Shown here piece after piece: positions 32,833 to 40,446 of a DNA stretch of 40,446 bases. Positions within the stretch are counted from its first letter, which is position 1. The number at the start of each line of letters is the position of its first letter. The notes under the pieces were generated by a model. That model ran no database searches. It was not told the origin of the DNA and saw only the letters and a list, made by a program, of their open reading frames with translations. This stretch comes from an uncultured Polycyclovorans sp. (GTDB taxonomy: Bacteria > Pseudomonadota > Gammaproteobacteria > Nevskiales > Nevskiaceae). The DNA lies in contig CAKZHZ010000090.1 of the NCBI GenBank assembly GCA_936928855.1, positions 1-40,446 of the forward strand. Direction: 5' to 3'. The position numbers were made by a program, and so were the translations under genes.

Positions 32833-33432
32833 CTAGCTCATCGATCCACGGGGTGCGTGAATCAGTTGCAGAAACTCCTGACGGGTGCGCGGATCCTCGC
32901 GGAACGCGCCCAGCATCATCGAGGTGATCATGCTGGCGTGCTGCTTCTCCACACCCCGCATCATCGCGCACATGTGGCGCGCCTCGATCACCACGGCCAC
33001 ACCCCGGGCATCCGTCGCCCCCAGGATACAGTCGGCAATCTGCGTGGTGAGATTCTCCTGTATCTGCAGCCGCCGCGCGAAGGCATCCACGATACGGGGG
33101 ATTTTCGACAGTCCGATGACCTTGCCGGCGGGCAGGTAGGCCACATGGGCCCGGCCGAAGAACGGCAGCAGATGATGTTCGCACATCGAGTACAGCTCGA
33201 TATCACGGACGATCACCATCTCCTCGTTGGCCGACTCGAAGATCGCACCGTTGACCAGCGCCGGGATGTCCTGTTGGTACCCGCGCGTCAGGAACGCCAT
33301 GGCCTGTGCCGCGCGATGAGGGGTCTTCTGCAGCCCTTCCCGGTCGGGATCCTCGCCAACCGCCTCCAGGATGGCTCTAAACTGTTCTTCCATCATGCGC
33401 TCATGTACCCGTCTTGGGCCATATTGTTCCAT
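32833..33432 (-). CDS. folE: GTP cyclohydrolase I, type IA
   Basis: FolE opens the imidazole ring of GTP to give dihydroneopterin triphosphate, the first step of folate (and biopterin/queuosine) synthesis. The zinc and catalytic residues are in LYSMCEHHLLPFFG and EARHMCAMMRGVEKQHASMI, with the intervening VAYLPAGKVIGLSKIPRIVD. Several starts are possible; I use the ATG at 33430-33432 (MEQYGPRRVHERMM, 199 residues), and internal ATGs at 33394-33396/33391-33393 would also fit the family. It diverges from parB across only about 10-50 bp. The desaturase gene lies 67 bp downstream. Confidence 0.95.
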   Translation of the reverse strand: MEQYGPRRVHERMMEEQFRAILEAVGEDPDREGLQKTPHRAAQAMAFLTRGYQQDIPALVNGAIFESANEEMVIVRDIELYSMCEHHLLPFFGRAHVAYLPAGKVIGLSKIPRIVDAFARRLQIQENLTTQIADCILGATDARGVAVVIEARHMCAMMRGVEKQHASMITSMMLGAFREDPRTRQEFLQLIHAPRGSMS

Positions 33433-33442
33433 AGTTGCGTCC

Positions 33443-34249
33443 ATGCCCCACCCTGCCCTGCCTGCCGCCGCCCAGCGAACGGTCCCCATCGACCTGATCC
33501 GCCCGGGTCAGCAACAGGCACGCCGCCACTTTGACGCACAGGCGCTGCACGAGTTGACCGAGAGCGTGCGCGCCAGTGGCGTGGTGCAACCGGTCGTGCT
33601 GAGACAGCTGGGCCGGGAATACGAGCTGCTGGCCGGCGAGCGCCGCTGGCGTGCTGCGCAGGCCGCGGGCCTGCACGAGATCCCCGCCGTGATCCGCAAC
33701 GATCTCAGCGACGATGAAGCCTTCGTGCTGGGCCTGGTGGAGAACCTGCAGCGGGAATCGCTCTCACCGATGGAAACCGCGCATGGCCTGCGGCGACTGG
33801 CAGCCCTGCACGGCTTGACCCACGAGGAAGTCGGTCAGCGCATCGGCAAGTCACGCGAATACGTCAGCAACTTTCTCCGTCTGCTGGCGCTGGCGCCCGC
33901 CGTGCAGCAGGCCGTCGATCGCGGCGAACTGTCCACCGGCCACGCCAAGGCCCTGGCCGGTGTGCCCACGCAGGACCAGCCGGCATGGCTGGGCGAATGT
34001 CGTGTGCAGGGCTGGTCGGTACGTCAGCTGGAACGCCAGATCGCCCTGCACCGCCGGGGCACCGCAGTCGCCGCGCCCGCCGCCAAGTCGGCCGACTGGC
34101 TGCGTATGGAGCGCAGCCTTGCGGATCACCTCGGCACGCACACCGAAGTGGAGATGCACACCGATGGCCGCGGCGAGATTCGCATCCGCTTCCATTCCCT
34201 CGATGCCCTCGATGGCGTGCTCGAGAAGATCGGCGTCCGTTTCGAATGA
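33443..34249 (+). CDS. parB: ParB/Spo0J-family partition protein without a parA neighbour
   Basis: A 268-residue ParB-like CTPase/DNA-binding protein. The N-terminal box has LAGERRWRAAQAAGLHEIPA (about 56-75) with the GERRxR motif. The helix-turn-helix region contains LTHEEVGQRIGKSREYVSNF (about 128-147), followed by a KALAGVP segment and a C-terminal dimerisation domain ending LDALDGVLEKIGVRF, typical of chromosomal ParB. parA, rsmG and mnmG, the usual neighbours, are absent. I found no canonical parS palindrome (TGTTNCACGTGNAACA) in the window. The start ATG at 33443 is 10-50 bp from folE. Two DnaA-box-like sites follow the gene. Confidence 0.85.
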   Translation: MPHPALPAAAQRTVPIDLIRPGQQQARRHFDAQALHELTESVRASGVVQPVVLRQLGREYELLAGERRWRAAQAAGLHEIPAVIRNDLSDDEAFVLGLVENLQRESLSPMETAHGLRRLAALHGLTHEEVGQRIGKSREYVSNFLRLLALAPAVQQAVDRGELSTGHAKALAGVPTQDQPAWLGECRVQGWSVRQLERQIALHRRGTAVAAPAAKSADWLRMERSLADHLGTHTEVEMHTDGRGEIRIRFHSLDALDGVLEKIGVRFE

Positions 34250-34258
34250 GTGTGCAAG

Positions 34259-34292
34259 TTATCCCCGGACAGCGGGCACAAGCTGTGGATAA
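34259..34292. promoter_or_regulatory. Inverted pair of DnaA-box-like sites
   Basis: TGTGGATAA (34284-34292) is the exact complement of the DnaA consensus TTATCCACA. TTATCCCCG (34259-34267) on the other strand matches 7 of 9. They face each other with 16 bases between in the 78-105 bp gap after parB. A full origin would need more boxes and an AT-rich unwinding region, which I do not see. Confidence 0.5.
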
Positions 34293-34354
34293 GCCGGTGA
34301 TGACGGGACCAGGAACCCCGTCCGCTCGTGCCTTTCTACACCCGTGACGATTTC

Positions 34355-35116
34355 ATGACCAAGCCCGACCCGGCCCAGCAGTTCGACCTCTTCTCCGAAG
34401 GCCTTGCCGTTGAGGAAGTGGTGAGCAACCGCGCCCGTCGTCTGCGCATCGAAGTGCACAGTCCGGACCGCGTCCGCCTGGTCATCCCGCACCGCGTCTC
34501 GCGCCGGGAAGCGCTGGCCTTCCTGCAAAGCCGCGCTGACTGGGTCGCCGAGAAACGGGCCGAACTCAAGCGTGCAGAAGCACGCGCGCCCATCGACAAC
34601 ACGCCGATGCGATGGGACGGCCGCGACCGTCTGCCCCTGCGCGGCATCGAGCGCCAGGTGCGGCTGGAACCCGCATGGGTACGGCCCGCCCAGGTGCGCG
34701 TCGATGACAATGCCATCACCGTATTTGCACCCTCGGCCTTGCTCGCGCAGCCCGCCTCCATGCGCAATCTGCTCGTCCGCACGTTCAAGCGCGAGGCCGA
34801 GCGCGATGCCACTGCCATGCTCGACACCGAGGCGGCGCGGCTGGGCGTGCGATACACCGGACTGCGGCTGGCCGACCAGCGTTCGCTGTGGGGAAGCTGC
34901 ACGCCGCAGGGCGGCATCAACCTGTCGTGGCGACTGGTGATGGCCCCACCGGACGTCCTCCGCTACGTGGTCGTCCACGAGCTGTGCCATCGGGTCCATG
35001 CCGATCATTCGGACGCGTTCTGGCAGCTCGTATCGCAACAGATGCCGGACTACACCCAGCCCTACATCTGGCTGCGTGATCACGGCGCGCGCCTGCATCA
35101 GCTGCTGACGGGATGA
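34355..35116 (+). CDS. YgjP/DUF45-type zinc metallopeptidase
   Basis: A 253-residue protein with the zinc-protease motif VVHELCHRVHADHSDAFW (HExxH near residues 210-214 and the following His-containing helix) and the preceding family block RSLWGSCTPQGGINLSWRL, the signature of YgjP/SprT-like DUF45 proteins. It is likely a cytoplasmic metalloprotease or a metal-dependent hydrolase; substrates are unknown. The ATG at 34355 is preferred, but an in-frame GTG at 34328 would add nine residues. It follows parB and the DnaA-like sites on the same strand and ends 74 bp before the PhoX-like gene. Confidence 0.86.
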   Translation: MTKPDPAQQFDLFSEGLAVEEVVSNRARRLRIEVHSPDRVRLVIPHRVSRREALAFLQSRADWVAEKRAELKRAEARAPIDNTPMRWDGRDRLPLRGIERQVRLEPAWVRPAQVRVDDNAITVFAPSALLAQPASMRNLLVRTFKREAERDATAMLDTEAARLGVRYTGLRLADQRSLWGSCTPQGGINLSWRLVMAPPDVLRYVVVHELCHRVHADHSDAFWQLVSQQMPDYTQPYIWLRDHGARLHQLLTG

Positions 35117-35123
35117 GATGACG

Positions 35124-35158
35124 TTTTCATGAAGGCGTCACCCGTTGCGGTGCATACT
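35124..35158 (+). promoter_or_regulatory. Putative Pho box and -10 upstream of the PhoX-like gene
   Basis: TTTTCAT (35124-35130) and GCGTCAC (35135-35141) are 7-base units separated by four bases, the Pho-box geometry; they match CTGTCAT at 5/7 and 4/7. A weak -10, CATACT (35153-35158), follows 11 bases later, the usual Pho-promoter distance. The same bases also form a dyad (TGACG...CGTCA, 35119-35140). The match is modest and rests on geometry and on the gene it precedes. Confidence 0.35.
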
Positions 35159-35190
35159 GCATCCCATCGCGCCCATCATTCCGGACCCCC

Positions 35191-36675
35191 ATGAACCCCC
35201 TCATTCGTCACGCCGAAGCCCTCGGCCTTTCGCGACGGGACTTCCTGCGTCACCTCCTTTTCAGCGCCGGCAGCATCAGTACCGCCACCTGGCTCACCGC
35301 ATGCGGCAACAGTCATCCGCTGGACGGCATCGCAAGCCCGGGACGCAGCCGTTTCGCCGACATCGGCCCGCTGCTGCCCCCGGATGAAAATGGGGTTCAA
35401 CTGCCTGCCGGGTTCACCTCGCGGGTGGTGGCGGTGTTCAACGAACCCCCTATCGCCGGCAGCGATTTTCGCTGGCACTCCGACCCAGACGGCGGCGGCG
35501 TATTCCGTACCGACGACGGCGGCTGGATCTACCTGTCCAACTCCGAAGCGCGTGACGCCACCACCCTGTTCGGACAGATCCCGCCACTGCTGCCGCCGGC
35601 GTTGATCGACACCCTCGCCAGTCGCGACTCGCTGGAAACGCTCAATGCCGTCCTCGGCCCGATCACCGGCCTGGTACCCGTGAACCTGCCCCTGGTGCTG
35701 CCCTTCAAGGGCGGCGTCAGCGCATTACGCTTTGACCGCGACGGCACCCTCGTGGATGCCTACCCGGTGCAGCGCAACACCACCACCAACTGCTCCGGCG
35801 GCGCCACCCCCTGGGGCACCTGGATCAATGGTGAAGAGATTGCCGACGGCTACATGTTCGAATGCAGTCCGCTGCGCGATGGCGGCACGCCGGTACGGCT
35901 TGATCGCTTCGGCCGCAAGGCGCACGAGATGGCCGCCGTGGATGTGGACGGCCGCGCCATCTATCACACCGAGGATATCTCCAGCGACGATCGCTTCTAC
36001 CGCACCGTGTTTCCCGCAGCGGCATGGCCGCAAGACGGCAAGCCCGACTATGCCCAGGGTGTGTTGCAGGTACTGGCGGTGGATGATGGCCTGGATGCCG
36101 CCCGCGCCGGCCCGGTGCCAATCCGCTGGCTCAATGCTGTTGATGACGGCCGCCCCCAGAACCGCGTGTACCTCCCCGAATCCACGGTGCTCGCCGGCAA
36201 CGAGGGCGTGTGGCATTTCCACGGCATCGTCTTCTTCAGCACCAAGAGCGACGACACCATCTGGGCGCTCGACACGGTCGGCCAGACGCTGGAAAGCGTC
36301 TACAACCCCGAGGACGGTCCGGTCGGATCGCCCGTCGATCCCAACGAACCTCCCATGGCGGGCGTCGACAACATCTGCATGACGCTCGACGGCGAAATGG
36401 TGGTGGTCGAGGACGGCGGCGACATGCGCGCCATGGTGCTGCTGCCCGACCGCAGCACCATCCCCCTGCTGCGCCTGCCCGGCAACGCCAGCGGCCCGTT
36501 TGCCACCGAAGTGACCGGCCCGGCCTTCTCGCCGGATGGCCGCCGTCTCTACGTGGCCAATCAGCGCGCACTGCGCAACGGTGCCCCCGCCGTCTTCGGC
36601 ACCGGGGGTGTGATCTACGAGATCACCCTGCCGTTTGCCGTGCGGGTCGATCCACCGCTGGCGCGCGCGCTGTAA
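35191..36675 (+). CDS. Tat-exported PhoX-like DUF839 protein
   Basis: A 494-residue protein of the PhoX/DUF839 family, Ca/Fe-dependent phosphatases of the periplasm. The N-terminus carries a twin-arginine motif SRRDFLRHLLF (about 14-24), then a hydrophobic stretch and a lipobox-like LTAC (Cys about residue 38). It may therefore be a Tat-exported lipoprotein. The core has NCSGGATPWGTWINGEEIADG (about 196-215), the PhoX signature, and later the HTEDISSDDRFYRTVFP and GVDNICMTLDGEMVVVEDGG blocks expected for the metal-binding propeller. Phosphatase activity is inferred from family. A possible Pho box precedes it. Confidence 0.88.
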   Translation: MNPLIRHAEALGLSRRDFLRHLLFSAGSISTATWLTACGNSHPLDGIASPGRSRFADIGPLLPPDENGVQLPAGFTSRVVAVFNEPPIAGSDFRWHSDPDGGGVFRTDDGGWIYLSNSEARDATTLFGQIPPLLPPALIDTLASRDSLETLNAVLGPITGLVPVNLPLVLPFKGGVSALRFDRDGTLVDAYPVQRNTTTNCSGGATPWGTWINGEEIADGYMFECSPLRDGGTPVRLDRFGRKAHEMAAVDVDGRAIYHTEDISSDDRFYRTVFPAAAWPQDGKPDYAQGVLQVLAVDDGLDAARAGPVPIRWLNAVDDGRPQNRVYLPESTVLAGNEGVWHFHGIVFFSTKSDDTIWALDTVGQTLESVYNPEDGPVGSPVDPNEPPMAGVDNICMTLDGEMVVVEDGGDMRAMVLLPDRSTIPLLRLPGNASGPFATEVTGPAFSPDGRRLYVANQRALRNGAPAVFGTGGVIYEITLPFAVRVDPPLARAL

Positions 36676-36706
36676 CCGGCGCGACCCGAGCGGGCACCCG
36701 CTGCCC

Positions 36707-36937
36707 TCAGCGGAAAATGTCCACCAGGATGTCGGCAATCACCTGCGAGGCGATCGACACCCGCACCAGATCGTTGCCTGCCATGCGCCACTCGTAGCCA
36801 TCGTAGCGGGACAGGTCGCGGATGAACGCAGGCGAGCCGACCTGTCTGGCGATGCCCGGTGGCAGCGGCTTGCCGCGTGCCAGTTTCTTGCGAATGCCCG
36901 GCGGCAATTCGCGGTACCCGGTCAGACCGTGCTGCAA
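36707..36937 (-). pseudogene. CigR/RcnB-like C-terminal fragment
   Basis: An ORF of 76 codons starting only with TTG. It encodes LPPGIRKKLARGKPLPPGIARQ-type wording, seen as the split segments LPPGIRKKLARGK and PLPPGIARQVG, followed by YEWRMAGNDLVRVSIASQVI. This is the conserved C-terminal half of CigR/RcnB-like secreted proteins. These normally start with a signal peptide and a linker; here a TGA stop lies a few codons upstream and no ATG or signal is visible. It is probably truncated, or frameshifted near the CG-rich palindrome at 36938-36960. Confidence 0.5.
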
Positions 36938-36977
36938 CGGCCGCGACGGCCGTCACCGTCGTGTCAGCCGACCCTCA

Positions 36978-37574
36978 TCATTCACCGGAGTCCTGCAGCT
37001 CCACCAGCCAGCGTTCAACGTGATCGAGCACGGCGAGCGCATCCTCCAGCGCCAGCAGGGCCTGCTTGCGTTCCGGCGTCACCGGCATCAATTCCGCCAG
37101 GCGAAACCCCACCCAGGCCGCGTCGTCCAGCCGCACCGGCATGGGGAAGAACTGCGCCCCCACCTCCTCCATCAGCCTGGCCAGCAGCTTGGGCAAGGCT
37201 GAATGCCGCTCGGGAATCGCCTGCGGCAGAGACACCGGCAGCGCCTCCACCTCAGCGCGGATCAGCCCATCGGCCTGCATCCAGCGGCGCAGAATCCGAA
37301 ACCGGGCTGCCCCCACCGTATGCAGATTGAACAACCCCGGCGACGGCACCTCCCATTCCTGAATGCGGGCCAGACAGCCCAGATCATGTGGAATGGCGGG
37401 CTGGCCCACCTCGAAGCCGGCACGGATCAGCGCCACCCCGAACGGCTGCTCGTCACGAATACAGGCCTTGGTCATGTCGACATAGCGCTGCTCGAAAATG
37501 CGCAACGCCAGCTTGCCTTCGGGAAACAACGGGCTGCCCAGCGGGAAGAGGGGGATTTCCATCGACGCTTTCAT
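36978..37574 (-). CDS. Lon N-terminal (substrate-binding) domain protein
   Basis: A 198-residue stand-alone Lon N domain (PF02190), with IPLFPLGSPLFPEGKLALRI at the start (about 7-26), then FEQRYVDM and the FGVALIRAGFEVG strand, and a helical C-terminal part. It has no ATPase or protease domain, so it probably binds peptides or unfolded proteins; the physiological role of such orphans is unclear. It starts at the ATG at 37572-37574. A further in-frame ATG (MEIPLFP, residue 5) could be used. It follows the terminator of the TonB receptor gene on the same strand. Confidence 0.88.
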   Translation of the reverse strand: MKASMEIPLFPLGSPLFPEGKLALRIFEQRYVDMTKACIRDEQPFGVALIRAGFEVGQPAIPHDLGCLARIQEWEVPSPGLFNLHTVGAARFRILRRWMQADGLIRAEVEALPVSLPQAIPERHSALPKLLARLMEEVGAQFFPMPVRLDDAAWVGFRLAELMPVTPERKQALLALEDALAVLDHVERWLVELQDSGE

Positions 37575-37642
37575 GACGAACCTCGCGGCCGGCCGCTGCG
37601 GCCCTCATCATGCCAGCACGCGGCACCTTGCCGCTGACCCCA

Positions 37643-37673
37643 AAAGAACGGGGCGCCCTCGAACGGACGCCCC
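37643..37673 (-). terminator. Rho-independent terminator after the TonB receptor gene
   Basis: Read on the minus strand, GGGGCG (complement of 37668-37673) and CGCCCC (complement of 37650-37655) form a six-pair GC stem with extra CC/GG pairing in the 12-base loop. GTTCTTTT (complement of 37642-37649) follows as the T-rich tail. It lies about 20 bp after the receptor stop codon. Confidence 0.7.
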
Positions 37674-37692
37674 GGTGGTGCATCGCGAAACG

Positions 37693-40446
37693 CTAGAACG
37701 TCTTAGAGATCGAGAAACCGACCAGTCGCGGGTCCAGCGTGAACACGTTGGTGGTCAGGCCGGTGTCATCCGAGTTGAGGAAGGCCCCGGTAATCGGCGT
37801 GTCATTCAGCACGTTCTTCACGTACAGCTCCATCGCCAGTGCCGAACGCGGGTGCTCCATCCGGATCGCCAGGTTGACGTTGTGCCAGGACTTCAGCCGG
37901 TCATAGGGCTCGAAGTTGTAGACACGATGGTAGGAATCATCCTGCCAGTACACGTCCCCGCGCAGCGTCGCCCGCCACTCGTGCTTGAGCATGTCGATAC
38001 CATACTGGGCCCCAAGGTTGGCTGTCAGGCGGGGTGAGTTCGGCAGCTCGTTGCCGCCGAGGTCGGCCGAGAGACCGGAGCCGCCATTGAGTTCAGGATA
38101 GTTGGCGCTGTCGTACGGCAGCGGTGCGTTTGTGTCCGGGTCGCGGAAGTTGGGGTCCACCAAGGGATACGTACCTGACAGGTAGTAGCCCCCACACATC
38201 TGAAAGTAGTTGCTGGTGCCCACGGTCTCCAGACGGTAGGCGGCAACATGGGCTGGGATCACACAGTTGGAGGGCAGCTGCGCCCAGGGCTTGGCAACCA
38301 CATAGTCGGGATTGCCCTGATTGCGATTCATGATGTCGATGGAGGTTTCGCCATCGTCGACGCGCGTGTTCAGATAACCGACGTTGGCCACCAGCTGCAG
38401 GTCCGGCGTCGGCGCGAAAACGGTCTCCAGTTCCAGGCCCCAGACCTGGGCGTCGAAGTTCTCGTTGACGGCCGTGCGGTCGCGGATCTGCGACACCTGA
38501 TAGTCGGTGTAGTCGTAGAAGAACGCGGTGGCGTTGACGATCATGGCGCCGCCGAACAGCGTGTTCTTGGCGCCCACCTCCAGGGCATTGACGAACTCCG
38601 GCTCGAAGGTCTGTTCATAATCAACCGAATTCAGCTCGAGCAAGCCCTCACCTGGAAAAGCAAAACTGACTCGATAGATGTCCGCCTCTTGCTGCGTGAT
38701 GTGTCCGAACTCGACCAGGTCGTCCCAGGTGGTAAAGCCGGGGCTGGGCGGATTGGCACCGCCGCCCTTGTACCCGCGGGACAGGAAGGCGTAGACCATG
38801 GTCTCGTCGGTAAACCCGGTCTCGAGTTTCCAGTCGAGCCCGAGACGGCCGGTCCACTCGCCCCACTTCTGCACGATCTCGCCCCGCGCAGGATACCCCG
38901 CAGCCACGTAGCCACCAGCGAATGCGCCCGGCGCGAGCAGTACCTGACTGGGCACCTCGGTGAACCGCTTTTCGTCGCGGGTGTAACGCAGCCCCGCCGT
39001 CAGCTTCACCGCATCGTTGAACTGCCAGTACATCTCGCCGAAGGCCGCATAGGAGTTCAGCTCGTACGGATTCTTGGACCGGAAGTAGTTGTGCCCCTCA
39101 CCGGTCATGGTTTCGACCGGGTTGGGGTCGATGTGCGGGCAGTGCGAATTGGGATCATTGGTCGGCACAGCAGGACCACCCCCGAGGAAGCCGGACTGGA
39201 AGCACCGCGAGGGATCGAACTCACCGAGACCCGTCATGTAGTTGAAGGGGCCGATCATGGCATGCGCCGTCAGCACGTTGGACATGACGTAGTAGTCCAC
39301 CAGCGTCTCGAAACGTGTGTAGTTGGCGCCAACGCTGAAGTTCAGCGGGCCGTCCCAGGCACTCTGCAAGCGCAACTCCTGACTGAACTGCTCGGCCTCC
39401 GCCTGCGCAATGTCAAAGCCCGCCATGCGGTCGCTGCAGCCAATCTGCGGGTCGCAGAAGATCCCGCCGGGGGACATCGGCCGATAGACTGACGGTTGGG
39501 TCCCGGAGCGATTGCCGAAGACCTGCGAAGAGTCCGTGAAGATCGGCACCGTGTTGAACCGGTTGTAGTCCTGGAAGGAGTAGGTCTCGTCCTCGATATA
39601 GGCGGTCTGCGAATGCAGGCTCAGCCCGGTGCCGAGATCCATCTCCAGGTTCAGATTGAGCAGATCCGCCTCGGCACGGTAGATCGGATCGCGGATCGAG
39701 GCGATCTCGCGCAGGTCGCGGGACTGCATCAACCCGGCATACGGATCCTGGAATCGGATTGGCACCTGCCAATCGCCGTTGGCGTCATAACCGATGTTGT
39801 AACCGGACCCCAGCATCAGCATGCCCAGCACGTTGTTGAGTGCCAGCCCGTTCGGCGTGCCAAAGGCAGCGTCATCGTAGAGGCTGCCGGCCTTACAGCC
39901 GGTGGAGAACATGGCCGCGCGCAGCAGCTGACTGTTTGCCGATGCCGTGGGGTCCTGCACCGTCACGCCCGCAATGGTTTCCGGGCCGTCATCGCGATGG
40001 CACAGCTGCTTGCCGGTGCGCGAACGGTTGTCGTCTTCGTTGAAACGCTCCCAGATCAGGTTGGCGCGGATCATGTCATTGGGCTGGAAGCCCAATGTCA
40101 CGCGGCCGGTCCAGAGATCACGCCCGTTGATGGGGTTGCGGGTGATGGTGTTGTAGTCGTAGCCATCGCGACTGGTGTAGGCCCCGGCCACGCGCAGCCC
40201 CAGCATCCCTTCCACGACGGGGATGTTGATCACCGCCGAACCGCGCCGCGTGTTGTAGTTGCCCACCTCGGACTTCAGCTGGGTGCTGAACGCATGCAGG
40301 TCCGGCTTGGCGGAGATGACGTTGACCACGCCGCCGGTGGAATTGCGCCCGTACAGGGTGCCCTGGGGGCCGCGCAGCACTTCGACCCGCTCGATGTCCA
40401 GGTACTCCTGTTCGAACAGGCGGTCCTGGATGATCGCCGTGCCGTT
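37693..40446 (-). CDS. TonB-dependent outer-membrane receptor, N-terminus beyond window
   Basis: A partial gene of at least 917 codons, open to the right edge of the window. The plug domain is seen from IERVEVLRGPQGTLYGRNST and VVNVISAKP (the first residues present in the window), and a long beta-barrel with many aromatic-rich strands follows. The protein ends GFSISKTF, with the C-terminal Phe recognised by the Bam machinery. The signal peptide, TonB box and start of the plug lie outside. The length and GGVVNVISAKP wording fit the large receptors for plant-, alga- or polymer-derived ligands as well as iron complexes; the ligand cannot be assigned. A terminator follows 20 bp after the stop. 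Confidence 0.93.
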   Translation of the reverse strand, partial: NGTAIIQDRLFEQEYLDIERVEVLRGPQGTLYGRNSTGGVVNVISAKPDLHAFSTQLKSEVGNYNTRRGSAVINIPVVEGMLGLRVAGAYTSRDGYDYNTITRNPINGRDLWTGRVTLGFQPNDMIRANLIWERFNEDDNRSRTGKQLCHRDDGPETIAGVTVQDPTASANSQLLRAAMFSTGCKAGSLYDDAAFGTPNGLALNNVLGMLMLGSGYNIGYDANGDWQVPIRFQDPYAGLMQSRDLREIASIRDPIYRAEADLLNLNLEMDLGTGLSLHSQTAYIEDETYSFQDYNRFNTVPIFTDSSQVFGNRSGTQPSVYRPMSPGGIFCDPQIGCSDRMAGFDIAQAEAEQFSQELRLQSAWDGPLNFSVGANYTRFETLVDYYVMSNVLTAHAMIGPFNYMTGLGEFDPSRCFQSGFLGGGPAVPTNDPNSHCPHIDPNPVETMTGEGHNYFRSKNPYELNSYAAFGEMYWQFNDAVKLTAGLRYTRDEKRFTEVPSQVLLAPGAFAGGYVAAGYPARGEIVQKWGEWTGRLGLDWKLETGFTDETMVYAFLSRGYKGGGANPPSPGFTTWDDLVEFGHITQQEADIYRVSFAFPGEGLLELNSVDYEQTFEPEFVNALEVGAKNTLFGGAMIVNATAFFYDYTDYQVSQIRDRTAVNENFDAQVWGLELETVFAPTPDLQLVANVGYLNTRVDDGETSIDIMNRNQGNPDYVVAKPWAQLPSNCVIPAHVAAYRLETVGTSNYFQMCGGYYLSGTYPLVDPNFRDPDTNAPLPYDSANYPELNGGSGLSADLGGNELPNSPRLTANLGAQYGIDMLKHEWRATLRGDVYWQDDSYHRVYNFEPYDRLKSWHNVNLAIRMEHPRSALAMELYVKNVLNDTPITGAFLNSDDTGLTTNVFTLDPRLVGFSISKTF

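Noticed and set aside
33443..34249. parS site near parB
   Set aside because: No sequence close to TGTTNCACGTGNAACA was found in the gene or its flanks.

Overview
The window is about 40.4 kb of GC-rich, densely coding bacterial chromosome with no rRNA, tRNA, CRISPR array or complete insertion sequence. The gene set (aceE/aceF, rpmH-rnpA-yidD-yidC-mnmE, ybbA-ybbP-tesA, prfC of the 529-residue type, an acyl-ACP desaturase and a large TonB-dependent receptor) points to a free-living gammaproteobacterium, possibly of the Nevskiales/Solimonas type. The class is well supported; the order is a guess.

Layout. 1-858: the broken left end, with a truncated E2 lipoyl domain (aceF) joined to a fragment of a CysA-like ATPase and unassigned sequence. 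862-4572: aceE, diverging from a LysR regulator across a strong palindrome. 4595-9002: a Nudix hydrolase and the conserved mnmE-yidC-yidD-rnpA-rpmH block, without the usual dnaA neighbour. 9076-12860: ybbP-ybbA, head-to-head and overlapping with tesA. 12894-18172: a tightly overlapping operon for membrane acyl-chain modification (FAD oxidoreductase, DUF1365, Cfa-like methyltransferase, DUF1475, DUF2062, zinc alcohol dehydrogenase). 18174-19864: a ferritin-like diiron protein and a DUF374 acyltransferase. 19908-23515: an AraC-type regulator diverging from a four-gene DoxX-HvfA-HvfB-HvfC operon that makes a modified, Cys-rich, metal-binding peptide (bufferin type). 23545-27064: LysE exporter, prfC and an MFS transporter. 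27068-28691: two lipoproteins. 28692-28974: palindromic repeats. 28975-33432: MATE pump, unknown protein, SDR, acyl-ACP desaturase and folE on the minus strand. 33443-36675: an orphan parB, a YgjP-type metalloprotease and a Tat-exported PhoX-like protein. 36707-40446: a truncated CigR-like ORF, a Lon N-domain protein and a TonB receptor cut by the window end.

Themes. Several genes act on membrane lipids: TesA, the Cfa cluster, the DUF374 acyltransferase and the desaturase/SDR pair. The most unusual local signal is an in-frame, AT-rich 2 x 42-bp tandem insertion in the Cfa-like gene, using codons rare in this genome, with two synonymous differences between copies, next to the expected active-site loop. 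The most system-like locus is the HvfABC/DoxX cluster, whose precursor is a ten-unit pentapeptide array with eight cysteines at regular spacing and a divergent AraC/RclR-like regulator. Other points are a MITE-like 160-bp palindromic element with a short derivative beside it, a 10-bp perfect palindrome between lysR and aceE, and a DnaA-box pair beside parB.
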